A stretch of DNA of 64,000 nt from Mucilaginibacter empetricola (lineage in GTDB: Bacteria > Bacteroidota > Bacteroidia > Sphingobacteriales > Sphingobacteriaceae), in the NCBI RefSeq assembly GCF_024808665.1, contig NZ_JANUBZ010000009.1:226925-290924 (forward strand), written 5' to 3'. Shown piece after piece: positions 1 through 7,843 of this stretch; positions within the stretch are counted from its first letter, which is position 1, and each line of letters starts with the position of its first letter. The position numbers and the translations under genes are program-made. The notes under the pieces were generated by a model that made no database searches, was not told the DNA's origin, and saw nothing but the letters and a program-made list of their open reading frames with translations.

Positions 1-244
1 GTAGTAAAAAATATTCTGTTTCATCCGCCTCTTTTGCTGCAATTTTTAATTTATGGATAAAATCATTTTTGCTTTCGGCGTTTTGTGCTTCACGAACATT
101 TGCCCCAATCGATGTCCCTGATTTTAATAGTTGATTTGAAATAACATATTTTCTATAGGATTCTAATGTTTCTGAAAATTCAATGATGTGCAATACAAAT
201 TCAAATGTCAACTTAACAATAAGATTCTCTTTATCATTTCTCAT
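1..244 (-). CDS. Four-helix-bundle protein (S23/IVP family), C-terminus cut by window edge
   Basis: Reading the minus strand from the ATG at 244 gives 81 uninterrupted codons to the edge. The product begins MRNDKENLIVKLTFEF and contains KSGTSIGANVREAQNAES, the conserved helix-helix segment of the four-helix-bundle (TIGR02436) family. Family members were first noticed inside 23S rRNA intervening sequences; their cellular role is not established. About one third of a usual 115-120 residue protein is missing. The gene starts 54 bp after the CoA-transferase subunit A gene on the same strand, where subunit B is often found. Confidence 0.85.
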   Translation of the reverse strand, partial: MRNDKENLIVKLTFEFVLHIIEFSETLESYRKYVISNQLLKSGTSIGANVREAQNAESKNDFIHKLKIAAKEADETEYFLL

Positions 245-298
245 ATATATAGATTTAAAATTTAGGTTTCATTTTCAAATTAAGACATCATCAAATTT

Positions 299-997
299 TC
301 AAACTCTTTTTTTGGTTGTTCTTTGTTCTATTCTTTTTTCATAATTAGCACCCTGAAAGATGCGATGTACATAAATTCCGGGTGTATGGATATGATCGGG
401 ATCCAATTCCCCCGGTTCTACCAGTTCCTCTACTTCGGCAACGGTAATTTTCCCGGCCATGGCCATTACCGAGTTAAAATTTCGGGCGGTGGCTTTGTAA
501 ACTAAATTGCCCATGGTATCGCCTTTCCAGGCCTTTACAATGGCAAAATCGGCATCAAAAGCCATTTCCATTAAATAATCTTTGCCGTTAAAATTCCGTA
601 TTTCTTTACCGATGGCAACTTCGGTACCTATACCTGCGGGCGTAAAAATAGCAGGCATTCCATAGCCGGCGGCCATACAGCGGGTAGCTAATGTTCCCTG
701 CGGTATCAGCTCCACTTCCAGTTCGCCGCTTAGCAATTGCCGTTCAAATTCGGCATTTTCTCCAACGTAAGAAGAGATCATCTTTTTTACCTGGCGTTGT
801 TTTAGCATCAGCCCGATCCCAAAATCATCTACACCGGCATTGTTTGATATACAGGTAAGTTCTTTTGTGCCTTTTTTAACTAGCGCAGCAATACAATTTT
901 CAGGTAATCCGCATAAACCAAAGCCACCCAGCATTAAGGTCATTCCGTCCTTAACGTCGCGGATAGCCTCGTCGGCGCCACTAACTACTTTATTCAT
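299..997 (-). CDS. scoA: 3-oxoacid CoA-transferase, subunit A
   Basis: 232 residues, the normal length for the alpha subunit of succinyl-CoA:3-ketoacid (or acetate/acetoacetate) CoA-transferase, a cytoplasmic enzyme moving CoA between an acyl-CoA and a 3-oxoacid in ketone-body or acetoacetate use. GGFGLCGLPENCI near residue 24 is the family signature, and the segment GELEVELIPQGTLATR near residue 91 is also typical. The catalytic glutamate lies on subunit B, which is not in this window; the next gene on the strand is a four-helix-bundle gene, so subunit B may lie beyond it. The substrate cannot be told from subunit A alone. Confidence 0.93.
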   Translation of the reverse strand: MNKVVSGADEAIRDVKDGMTLMLGGFGLCGLPENCIAALVKKGTKELTCISNNAGVDDFGIGLMLKQRQVKKMISSYVGENAEFERQLLSGELEVELIPQGTLATRCMAAGYGMPAIFTPAGIGTEVAIGKEIRNFNGKDYLMEMAFDADFAIVKAWKGDTMGNLVYKATARNFNSVMAMAGKITVAEVEELVEPGELDPDHIHTPGIYVHRIFQGANYEKRIEQRTTKKRV

Positions 998-1156
998 TTT
1001 TTATAATTGGTTGCGATAAAGTTAAGATTTTTTATTTTGGAGGCGATAGCAAAACAGGTTGATGGTTCTAAAAATGTCATAACATCATCAATTCATAAAA
1101 AATAAAAACAATTACAAATTTGAAGGCTTATAAATGATACATCAATAAGTAAAACA

Positions 1157-1372
1157 ATGGAAACCAATACTTCGGACCTTGATCCTAAACCCGAAAAGGT
1201 TGAAAAAGGGAATGGTGAAAACGACCGTCCACAAAAAGGAGATTCCCAACAGGGAGGAAAAGCTGATGACGATGCCCCTAACATCCCCGGCCCCGGCGAA
1301 CTACCCGACCAGCAAAAAGTTGGCGAAGATATTGACGACGACACGTTCGAGCACGATCATATCGAGACCTGA
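1157..1372 (+). CDS. Small acidic, disordered hypothetical protein
   Basis: 71 residues rich in Asp, Glu, Lys, Pro, Gly and Gln with almost no large hydrophobic residues, so it should be intrinsically disordered and soluble. It begins METNTSDLDPKPEKVEK and ends DDDTFEHDHIET. There is no signal peptide or known domain. It stands alone between divergent scoA and a convergent esterase gene. Skewed composition and a clean ATG make it more likely real than chance, but similarity is hard to judge in so short and biased a sequence. I do not recognise a function. Confidence 0.55.
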   Translation: METNTSDLDPKPEKVEKGNGENDRPQKGDSQQGGKADDDAPNIPGPGELPDQQKVGEDIDDDTFEHDHIET

Positions 1373-1385
1373 AAAAATATCAGTT

Positions 1386-2465
1386 CTACCAGCCTATAGT
1401 TTTGGTGATAAAACCGGTAAGGTCGTCGGCCATAGCTTGCTGTTCCTTAACGCTAGGATGCCCGTTGGTATTTTTGTAGGGAATAAAATGTGTATAAATA
1501 CGGCTATCGTTTAAAGAAGCTACTGCTTTCTCTACATATCCGGGCCATGGAGAACCTTGCCTGGTGGCATCCATGCTACCCAGAATGCAAAAGATATGTG
1601 CTTTTGGATATTTGCTTCTGATGGTTTTCACAAATTGGCTATAGGCGTTGACGATAAACTCAGACTTAGGCGGCGTAGTGCCAAATTTTGCTTTAAACTG
1701 GTCATTGTTTGGTAAATTCACCAGCCAGCAATCATTTTGAAATACGTTGATCACTACTAGATCTGGCGTAAATTTCGAAAAATCCCATTTACTGTTTGGA
1801 TCGTTGGCATCCAAACGATCATACATATCCGGCATAGTAAACGGAAACCAGCTCACCATTATGCCTATACCGCTTTTGGAAGTATTGTGAAATTCTGCAT
1901 CAAAATGTTTTGCAGTTAACGTTGCATAGCTTAAATATCCATTTTCATAAGGACTGGTACCCCTATCCTGCCCTGTTGAATCTTCATCGGCATAGCCACA
2001 GGATATTGAATCGCCAAAAAACTCCATTTTATGTTTTTGCTTAGCAGAGGCAGGCAATACTTTTCCATCCTTGCTTAATTCAAAACCATAGAACCAGGTT
2101 TTACCCATGGCCCATTCGCTACGTTTAAATAGCTCAAGGGTATGTTTACCATTGGATAAGTTACCAGCAAATTTGTATTCTTTTTTAACCGCATCAGGCC
2201 GAAGCACATTTACAACCTTATTGTCTATGATTATATTATAAGTATTATCCGCTCTTTCGTCCTTCAAAATACCCCATATTTCGGTACCTGTAAAGTTTAT
2301 TGTTATTGAACTGCCCGACCATGAAAGCTCTGCAGTACTGTCGGTTTTTGCAATACGACCTGCGTATCGGATGTGCGGGTCATTATTCTTTACTGTTGTT
2401 AATTGCGCTTTACAACTAAAAGCCATTGTAAGGGCAACACATAAAAAAAGGCATTTGTAGTTCAT
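1386..2465 (-). CDS. Secreted SGNH/GDSL esterase, CE2-like
   Basis: 359 residues. The N-terminal hydrophobic segment (1-20) is an export signal; Cys18 might be lipidated but the lipobox is weak. Residues about 30-140 look like the beta-sandwich that precedes the catalytic domain in carbohydrate esterase family 2. The SGNH domain follows: FFGDSISCGY places the nucleophile at Ser153, and NGHPS near the C-terminus gives the catalytic His336. CE2 enzymes remove acetyl groups from plant polysaccharides. Substrate is inferred from architecture only. The 3' end faces the small acidic gene at 1157 with a 13 bp gap. Confidence 0.85.
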   Translation of the reverse strand: MNYKCLFLCVALTMAFSCKAQLTTVKNNDPHIRYAGRIAKTDSTAELSWSGSSITINFTGTEIWGILKDERADNTYNIIIDNKVVNVLRPDAVKKEYKFAGNLSNGKHTLELFKRSEWAMGKTWFYGFELSKDGKVLPASAKQKHKMEFFGDSISCGYADEDSTGQDRGTSPYENGYLSYATLTAKHFDAEFHNTSKSGIGIMVSWFPFTMPDMYDRLDANDPNSKWDFSKFTPDLVVINVFQNDCWLVNLPNNDQFKAKFGTTPPKSEFIVNAYSQFVKTIRSKYPKAHIFCILGSMDATRQGSPWPGYVEKAVASLNDSRIYTHFIPYKNTNGHPSVKEQQAMADDLTGFITKTIGW

Positions 2466-2491
2466 AACAATGTTTATGCAGCTAATTTAAA

Positions 2492-4855
2492 TTATTTAAA
2501 ATATACATAAGTAATACCATCGCCCCCTCTGTCGGCATGTTCATCTTCCATCCGGTCAACCTGTTCATATTTTTTTAGGTATTGACGTATCATTTTGCGC
2601 AATATGCCGTCTCCCTTACCATGAATAATCTTTAACGTACCATAACCCATCATCAGGGCGCGGTCAAATAAACGCTCTATATTGCCCAAAGCGTCTTCGG
2701 TACGCATACCCCGTACATCAATTTCCGGACTAAAACTGGCCACATCACTGGTATTTGAATTAAAGCTTTTTCTTATTTCTTTAGGTACAGATGAACGCGA
2801 TACTTTAACTACCTTTTTTTTCTTTGCAACTGTTCGTAAATCGCCAATAGCGATAACGACGTTATCCCTTATCAGTTCTATTACCTGACCTGTTGTTTCA
2901 CTATCGGCCAATTTAACCCAATCTCCGGGCTTCAATTCTTCATCATCAACCGGTACGGGCTTAGGGGCCGCTGGTTTAACTGTATTCTTTTGAAGCTCTG
3001 CATTTAAATTCTCGCGTAATGCCCTTGTTTTTTCTTTATCGGCGTTACTGCTCTTAATCTCCGATATGGTATTTTCAACCAGCTTATTGGCGTTTAATAT
3101 GATATTTTTTGCCTGATCTTTGGCGTCTTTAATCAACGCCTTTTTGTTTTCTTCCAGATAACTTTTCAGCTTCTCATTTTCAGCAAGCAGGGTATTTACC
3201 TGTCGTTGTTGTTTATCCAGCTTTTGTTTGGTGTCGAAAATCTCTTTTTTCTCGCGCTCTAAATCAACCAGCAAAGTATCAACCTTTTTCTGACCGGCAC
3301 TTATTTTATTTTTTGCAAGATTGAGCACACTTTGAGGCAATCCTATTTTTTGAGCGATTTCAAACGCGTATGAGCTGCCGGGTTTACCTACTTCCAGAAT
3401 ATAAAGTGGCTTCATCTCCACATTATTAAACAACATGGATGCGTTCTCCAATCCTTCGGTATGGCTGGCAAATATCTTAAGGTTTGAATAGTGCGTGGTA
3501 ACCATCCCTTTAACCTTTTTCATATTAAGCGATTCCAGCACCGCTTCGGCTATCGGGCCGCCAAACTGAGGGTCAGTCCCTGTACCAAACTCATCTATCA
3601 AGATCATTGTTTTGCCATTGGCCTGCTCCACAAAGTTTTTCATTTTTGACAGATGCGCACTATAGGTACTTAAATCACTTTCAATTGACTGGTCATCGCC
3701 TATATCAACAAACATCTGTTTAAAAACGCCTACTACGCTCACTTCTGATGCTGATATCAGCAAACCTGCCTGCACCATCATTTGCAAAAGGCCCACCGTT
3801 TTCATACAAACAGACTTCCCTCCCGCATTTGGCCCTGATACCACCACTACTCTGGTATGCTCATCAATTTGAACATTTAAGGGCACAACGGTTTTTTGTT
3901 CTTTTTTAAAGTTTAAAAACAGTAGCGGATGCCGGGCATTATTCAACTTTATAGTAGCCTCATTAACTACTATCGGCATCTCGCCCTCAATATCAATAGC
4001 AAAAAGGGCTTTTGCGCGTACAAAATCAAGCTTGGTTAGCAAACTGTGATAGGATAGTAATAATGGCACATATGGTCGGAGTTCATCGGTTAAGTGTGTC
4101 AGTATTTTAATGATCTCCCGGCGGCGATCAAATTCCAGATCGCGGATCTTATTATTTAAGGAGAAAACTTCCTCCGGTTCCATATACACCGTTTGCCCGG
4201 ATGCTGACTCATCATGAATAAAACCTTTAATTTTTCTTTTATTTTCGGCAAGCAGCGGTATACAAAGGCGTCCGTCGCGTATGGTTAGTGAACCATCTGC
4301 GGTCCAACCGTTGGCGACAGCATTTTTAAATACGATGTCAATCTTTTTACGCGCTTCCTGCTCGGCTTTGGCTATTCCTGAGGTAATTTCCTGCAAATCG
4401 CGCGATGCGTTTGGCCGCATTTTACCTTTTGGATCAATTACCATATCTATTTTTTTCAAAATAGCCTTCTCGATAGGTAAATGTTCAAATAAAGCCACCA
4501 GGTTAGGATATAAACCCTCCCGCTCATTAAAATAAGCAATAACAGCAAACACGGTTGTTAATGACGCTTGTACTTGATAAAATTCTTCTTCGCTCAAAAA
4601 TGCGCCCTCGATACGGGCTTTGTTGGCAAGCGATTTAATATCAAAAAAATGATTTATCGGTAAGGCATCATCATTTTCTAATATATTTTTAAACTCATTG
4701 GCCTGGCTCAGAAACTTTCGTATCTGGTCGTAATTGTTCATTACCTGTATACGGTCAACCATCTGCCGGCCCATCTCACTCAAACAATGCGCCTTTATTA
4801 GTTCCTTAATCTCCGTAAAACCCAGCTTGTCTGTACTATTTGGGGGATACAGCAT
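2492..4855 (-). CDS. mutS2: MutS2-family ATPase/endonuclease with Smr domain
   Basis: 787 residues, full length for MutS2. After the MutS core helices come Walker A GPNAGGKS (341-348) and Walker B ILIDEFGTGTD near 423, then a long charged coiled coil (about 520-620). A KOW-like segment (about 650-690) and a C-terminal Smr nuclease domain follow, with DVRGM and HGKGDG (745-750). MutS2 lacks the mismatch-recognition domain of MutS; in other bacteria it limits recombination or acts on stalled, collided ribosomes. The start overlaps the end of the upstream DUF4296 gene by 20 bp, so the two are probably co-transcribed. Confidence 0.95.
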   Translation of the reverse strand: MLYPPNSTDKLGFTEIKELIKAHCLSEMGRQMVDRIQVMNNYDQIRKFLSQANEFKNILENDDALPINHFFDIKSLANKARIEGAFLSEEEFYQVQASLTTVFAVIAYFNEREGLYPNLVALFEHLPIEKAILKKIDMVIDPKGKMRPNASRDLQEITSGIAKAEQEARKKIDIVFKNAVANGWTADGSLTIRDGRLCIPLLAENKRKIKGFIHDESASGQTVYMEPEEVFSLNNKIRDLEFDRRREIIKILTHLTDELRPYVPLLLSYHSLLTKLDFVRAKALFAIDIEGEMPIVVNEATIKLNNARHPLLFLNFKKEQKTVVPLNVQIDEHTRVVVVSGPNAGGKSVCMKTVGLLQMMVQAGLLISASEVSVVGVFKQMFVDIGDDQSIESDLSTYSAHLSKMKNFVEQANGKTMILIDEFGTGTDPQFGGPIAEAVLESLNMKKVKGMVTTHYSNLKIFASHTEGLENASMLFNNVEMKPLYILEVGKPGSSYAFEIAQKIGLPQSVLNLAKNKISAGQKKVDTLLVDLEREKKEIFDTKQKLDKQQRQVNTLLAENEKLKSYLEENKKALIKDAKDQAKNIILNANKLVENTISEIKSSNADKEKTRALRENLNAELQKNTVKPAAPKPVPVDDEELKPGDWVKLADSETTGQVIELIRDNVVIAIGDLRTVAKKKKVVKVSRSSVPKEIRKSFNSNTSDVASFSPEIDVRGMRTEDALGNIERLFDRALMMGYGTLKIIHGKGDGILRKMIRQYLKKYEQVDRMEDEHADRGGDGITYVYFK

Positions 4856-5207
4856 TTTTAATTTGAATTTTATTAAGAGAATCGGTCTTTGCCTTTAAGT
4901 TGGCTAATATTTGATCATACATAGCCGTCAGTTCGGTTGGCTGGGTAGCATAATATTTCATGCTCTTTCTGAATTGTGCAGTATCCACGTCGTAGCGTTT
5001 AAATAAAGCAAGGTATTTACCTGCTCCATATTTGTACAAGGTATCCGGTTGTTGCTGAAAACCATAAAGGCCTCCGTCAATAATGTGAACTTCGGTCAGT
5101 AAACTCACCATTTTATCGTGTTTTATAACGCCATCCGGTGCTTTATTACCCTTGCAGGCATAAATAAAAAAGGTTACTGAAAAAAACAGGGTGATATATT
5201 TACGCAT
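4836..5207 (-). CDS. DUF4296 lipoprotein
   Basis: 123 residues. The N-terminus MRKYITLFFSVTFFIYACKG is a lipoprotein signal with the lipid-accepting cysteine at position 18. The mature part has the DUF4296 hallmark LLTEVHIIDGGL followed by a helical region with YGAGKYLALFKRYDVD. The family is confined largely to Bacteroidota and has no established function. The gene is first in a pair with mutS2 (20 bp overlap) and is divergent from yggS, with 43 bp between starts. Confidence 0.88.
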   Translation of the reverse strand: MRKYITLFFSVTFFIYACKGNKAPDGVIKHDKMVSLLTEVHIIDGGLYGFQQQPDTLYKYGAGKYLALFKRYDVDTAQFRKSMKYYATQPTELTAMYDQILANLKAKTDSLNKIQIKNAVSPK

Positions 5208-5250
5208 TCTGTAATTTAGCGGCTTAATAATTGAACAAATTTACGGATAA

Positions 5251-5940
5251 ATGAGCATAGCAGATAACATCAAAAGCTTAAAAAAAGAAACAGCCAATAT
5301 TAGTGTTAAATTGATAGCCGTTTCAAAAACAAAACCCGTTGAAGATGTGCAGGCGGCTTACAATGCAGGGCAAAGGCTATTTGGTGAAAATATGGTACAG
5401 GAGCTTGTTGAAAAGTACGAACAACTGCCAAAAGATATAGAGTGGCATTTAATTGGTCATCTGCAAAGCAATAAAGTAAAATACATTGCCCCTTTTATCA
5501 GCATGATACAATCTGTTGATAGCCTGAAGCTTTTGCAGGAAATAAACAAACATGCCGAAAAAAGTAAGCGTGTTATTGATTGCCTTTTACAGATTTATAT
5601 TGCTGATGAAGAAACAAAGTTTGGATTAGGTTTTGACGAGGCTATAGAACTATTGCGATCTGCCGAATACGCTGATTTAAAGCACATACGAATCAGAGGC
5701 TTGATGGGCATAGCAACCAATACCGACAATGAAAAACAAATAAAAGACGAGTATTACGAATTGAAAACCTTTTTTGATGGCATAAAACAGAGCTTTTTCA
5801 GAAAAGAAAGTTCATTTGATACCTTGTCGATGGGTATGTCGGCTGATTATAAAGTGGCTATTGAACAGGGCAGTAATATGGTGCGGCTTGGTAGTACTAT
5901 TTTTGGGCAAAGGGTAATTAAGCACTGGAAAAATAACTAA
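5251..5940 (+). CDS. yggS: YggS-family PLP-binding protein
   Basis: 229 residues, a single alanine-racemase-like TIM barrel. The PLP lysine is in LIAVSKTKP (Lys26); GENMVQELVEKYEQL, WHLIGHLQSNKVK and the phosphate-binding LSMGMSADY are all present. YggS/PLPBP proteins bind pyridoxal phosphate without known catalysis and keep cofactor and amino-acid pools balanced. The gene heads a plus-strand run with the acetyltransferase and aspartate kinase genes (gaps of 53 and 20 bp). Confidence 0.95.
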   Translation: MSIADNIKSLKKETANISVKLIAVSKTKPVEDVQAAYNAGQRLFGENMVQELVEKYEQLPKDIEWHLIGHLQSNKVKYIAPFISMIQSVDSLKLLQEINKHAEKSKRVIDCLLQIYIADEETKFGLGFDEAIELLRSAEYADLKHIRIRGLMGIATNTDNEKQIKDEYYELKTFFDGIKQSFFRKESSFDTLSMGMSADYKVAIEQGSNMVRLGSTIFGQRVIKHWKNN

Positions 5941-5993
5941 ACTATTATGGGCATTTCTTGGCGCCCAATGAACTATTGATCTTGATTAAACTA

Positions 5994-6461
5994 ATGGATA
6001 TAAACCTGCGCGTTGCAAAAAAAGAAGATTGTGTACGATTATTGGAGCTGATAAACGAATTGGCCATATATGAAAAGGCACCCGAAGAAGTTACCGTTAC
6101 CTTACAGGAGTTTGAAGATGCGGGTTTTGGCACTAACCCCGTTTGGAAGGCCTTTGTAGCCGAAGTTGATGGCCTTGTAGTCGGTTTCGCACTATATTAT
6201 ATCCGTTATTCAACCTGGAAAGGATGTCGTTTGTACCTGGAGGATTTTCTGGTGACAGAAACCATGCGTGGTAAAAATATTGGTAAACTCTTATTTGAAC
6301 GTTGCATAGCCGAAACGAAAGAGCTTGGTTTTAGCGGCATGGTTTGGCAAGTGCTGGATTGGAATGAACCTGCTATCAATTTTTATAAAAAATACGAAGC
6401 CACTGTTGAGGATGGCTGGTTAAATGCATCACTTTCAAAAGCGCAATTGTTAAATCTTTAA
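5994..6461 (+). CDS. GNAT-family N-acetyltransferase, diamine-acetyltransferase-like
   Basis: 155 residues from the ATG at 5994. An in-frame upstream ATG at 5958 would add 12 residues, but the fold begins at INLRVAKKEDC. The segment LYLEDFLVTETMRGKNIGK contains the acetyl-CoA pyrophosphate loop (MRGKNIGKLLF), and VLDWNEPAINFYKKY is the usual C-terminal motif. The pattern resembles spermidine/spermine and thialysine acetyltransferases. Acceptor unknown. Confidence 0.9.
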   Translation: MDINLRVAKKEDCVRLLELINELAIYEKAPEEVTVTLQEFEDAGFGTNPVWKAFVAEVDGLVVGFALYYIRYSTWKGCRLYLEDFLVTETMRGKNIGKLLFERCIAETKELGFSGMVWQVLDWNEPAINFYKKYEATVEDGWLNASLSKAQLLNL

Positions 6462-6481
6462 TTAAAATACTTCTAAAATAA

Positions 6482-7738
6482 ATGCTGGTTTTTAAATTCG
6501 GTGGAGCATCGGTAAAAGATGCTGATGGCATAGTTAACCTGGCCAATGTGGTTAAAAGATATGAAGGTGAGCAATTGCTAATTGTGGTTTCGGCGATGGG
6601 TAAAACAACCAATGCGCTCGAAAAACTAACAAAGGCCTATTTTAATGGAGACAACGATCTACATGATATTTTTAACGATGTTAAAAAATATCACTATAAT
6701 ATAGCAGAACAACTTTTCGAATCCTCAGCCCCAATATTTGATGATATAGCCAATACTTTTGTTGAGATTGACTGGATTATTGAGGAAGATCCGCAGGATG
6801 AATACGATTATATTTATGACCAGATTGTTTCTATTGGTGAAATGGTATCTACCCGTATTGTTAATGCTTATTTGAATAAAGCAGGCTTAAAAAGCCAATG
6901 GCTTGATGTTCGGGGATACATTCATACTGATAATACTTATCGCGAGGGTGCGGTACAATGGGATAAAACCCGCGAAAGCATAGGTAAAGGCATTCCGGCT
7001 TTGCTGCAAAAAGGTATAGTGGTTACACAGGGATTCCTGGGCGGTACTTCTGAAAACTTCACTACCACTTTAGGGCGCGAAGGATCAGATTATACTGCAT
7101 CTATATTTGCCGCATGCTTAAATGCTGACTCGGTTACCACATGGAAAGATGTGCCCGGAATACTGAATGCTGACCCCAAGTTTTTTACCGATACCGTTAA
7201 GTTTGATGAATTAACCTATGCTGAAGCCATTGAGATGACTTATTATGGCGCCTCGGTTATCCATCCTAAAACAATAAAGCCTTTACAAAACGCTAAAATA
7301 CCATTGTTTGTAAAGTCTTTTACAGATCCGGAAGCTTCTGGAACGGTAATTAAAGAGGATGGCGTAAATACATTCACAAAGCCGGTTATCATCCTTAAAC
7401 ATAACCAGGTGTTATTGTCATTATCTGCAAAAGACTACTCGTTTATATCTGAAAACCACCTGAGCAGCATTTTTGGCATTTTTGCACAAAGCCAGGTAAA
7501 AGTAAATACCATGCAAACATCAGCCCTGAGCTTTTCTGTTTGTTTTGACTTTTATGAAGAGCGATTTAATAAGCTGCTGCAAAAGTTGCAGAACGATTTT
7601 AAGGTAAAATATAACCAGGATTTAACACTGATTACAGTAAGGCACCATTCGCCCGATGCCGTAAAAGAATTAATAGTTGGCCGGAATATTTTACTTGAAC
7701 AGGTAAGCAGAAACACTTTACAAATGGTGGTTAAGTAA
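6482..7738 (+). CDS. Aspartate kinase
   Basis: 418 residues. The N-terminal kinase domain opens with VFKFGGASVKD and has GGTSENFTTTLGREGSDYTA, which binds ATP and aspartate. The C-terminal third (from about residue 305) is the ACT-type regulatory region. It catalyses the first step from aspartate to lysine, threonine and methionine. It is a stand-alone kinase, not fused to homoserine dehydrogenase. Allosteric feedback is usual in the family, but the effector cannot be read here. Confidence 0.95.
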   Translation: MLVFKFGGASVKDADGIVNLANVVKRYEGEQLLIVVSAMGKTTNALEKLTKAYFNGDNDLHDIFNDVKKYHYNIAEQLFESSAPIFDDIANTFVEIDWIIEEDPQDEYDYIYDQIVSIGEMVSTRIVNAYLNKAGLKSQWLDVRGYIHTDNTYREGAVQWDKTRESIGKGIPALLQKGIVVTQGFLGGTSENFTTTLGREGSDYTASIFAACLNADSVTTWKDVPGILNADPKFFTDTVKFDELTYAEAIEMTYYGASVIHPKTIKPLQNAKIPLFVKSFTDPEASGTVIKEDGVNTFTKPVIILKHNQVLLSLSAKDYSFISENHLSSIFGIFAQSQVKVNTMQTSALSFSVCFDFYEERFNKLLQKLQNDFKVKYNQDLTLITVRHHSPDAVKELIVGRNILLEQVSRNTLQMVVK

Positions 7739-7843
7739 AAATGTTGTTTAAAAAAGCTTAAATAATGTTAAACTGGGCGGTATTTGATTTTATTTAAACG
7801 GTAATAGATTATATTAGCCCCAAGCCAAGAACAATCTGAATTC

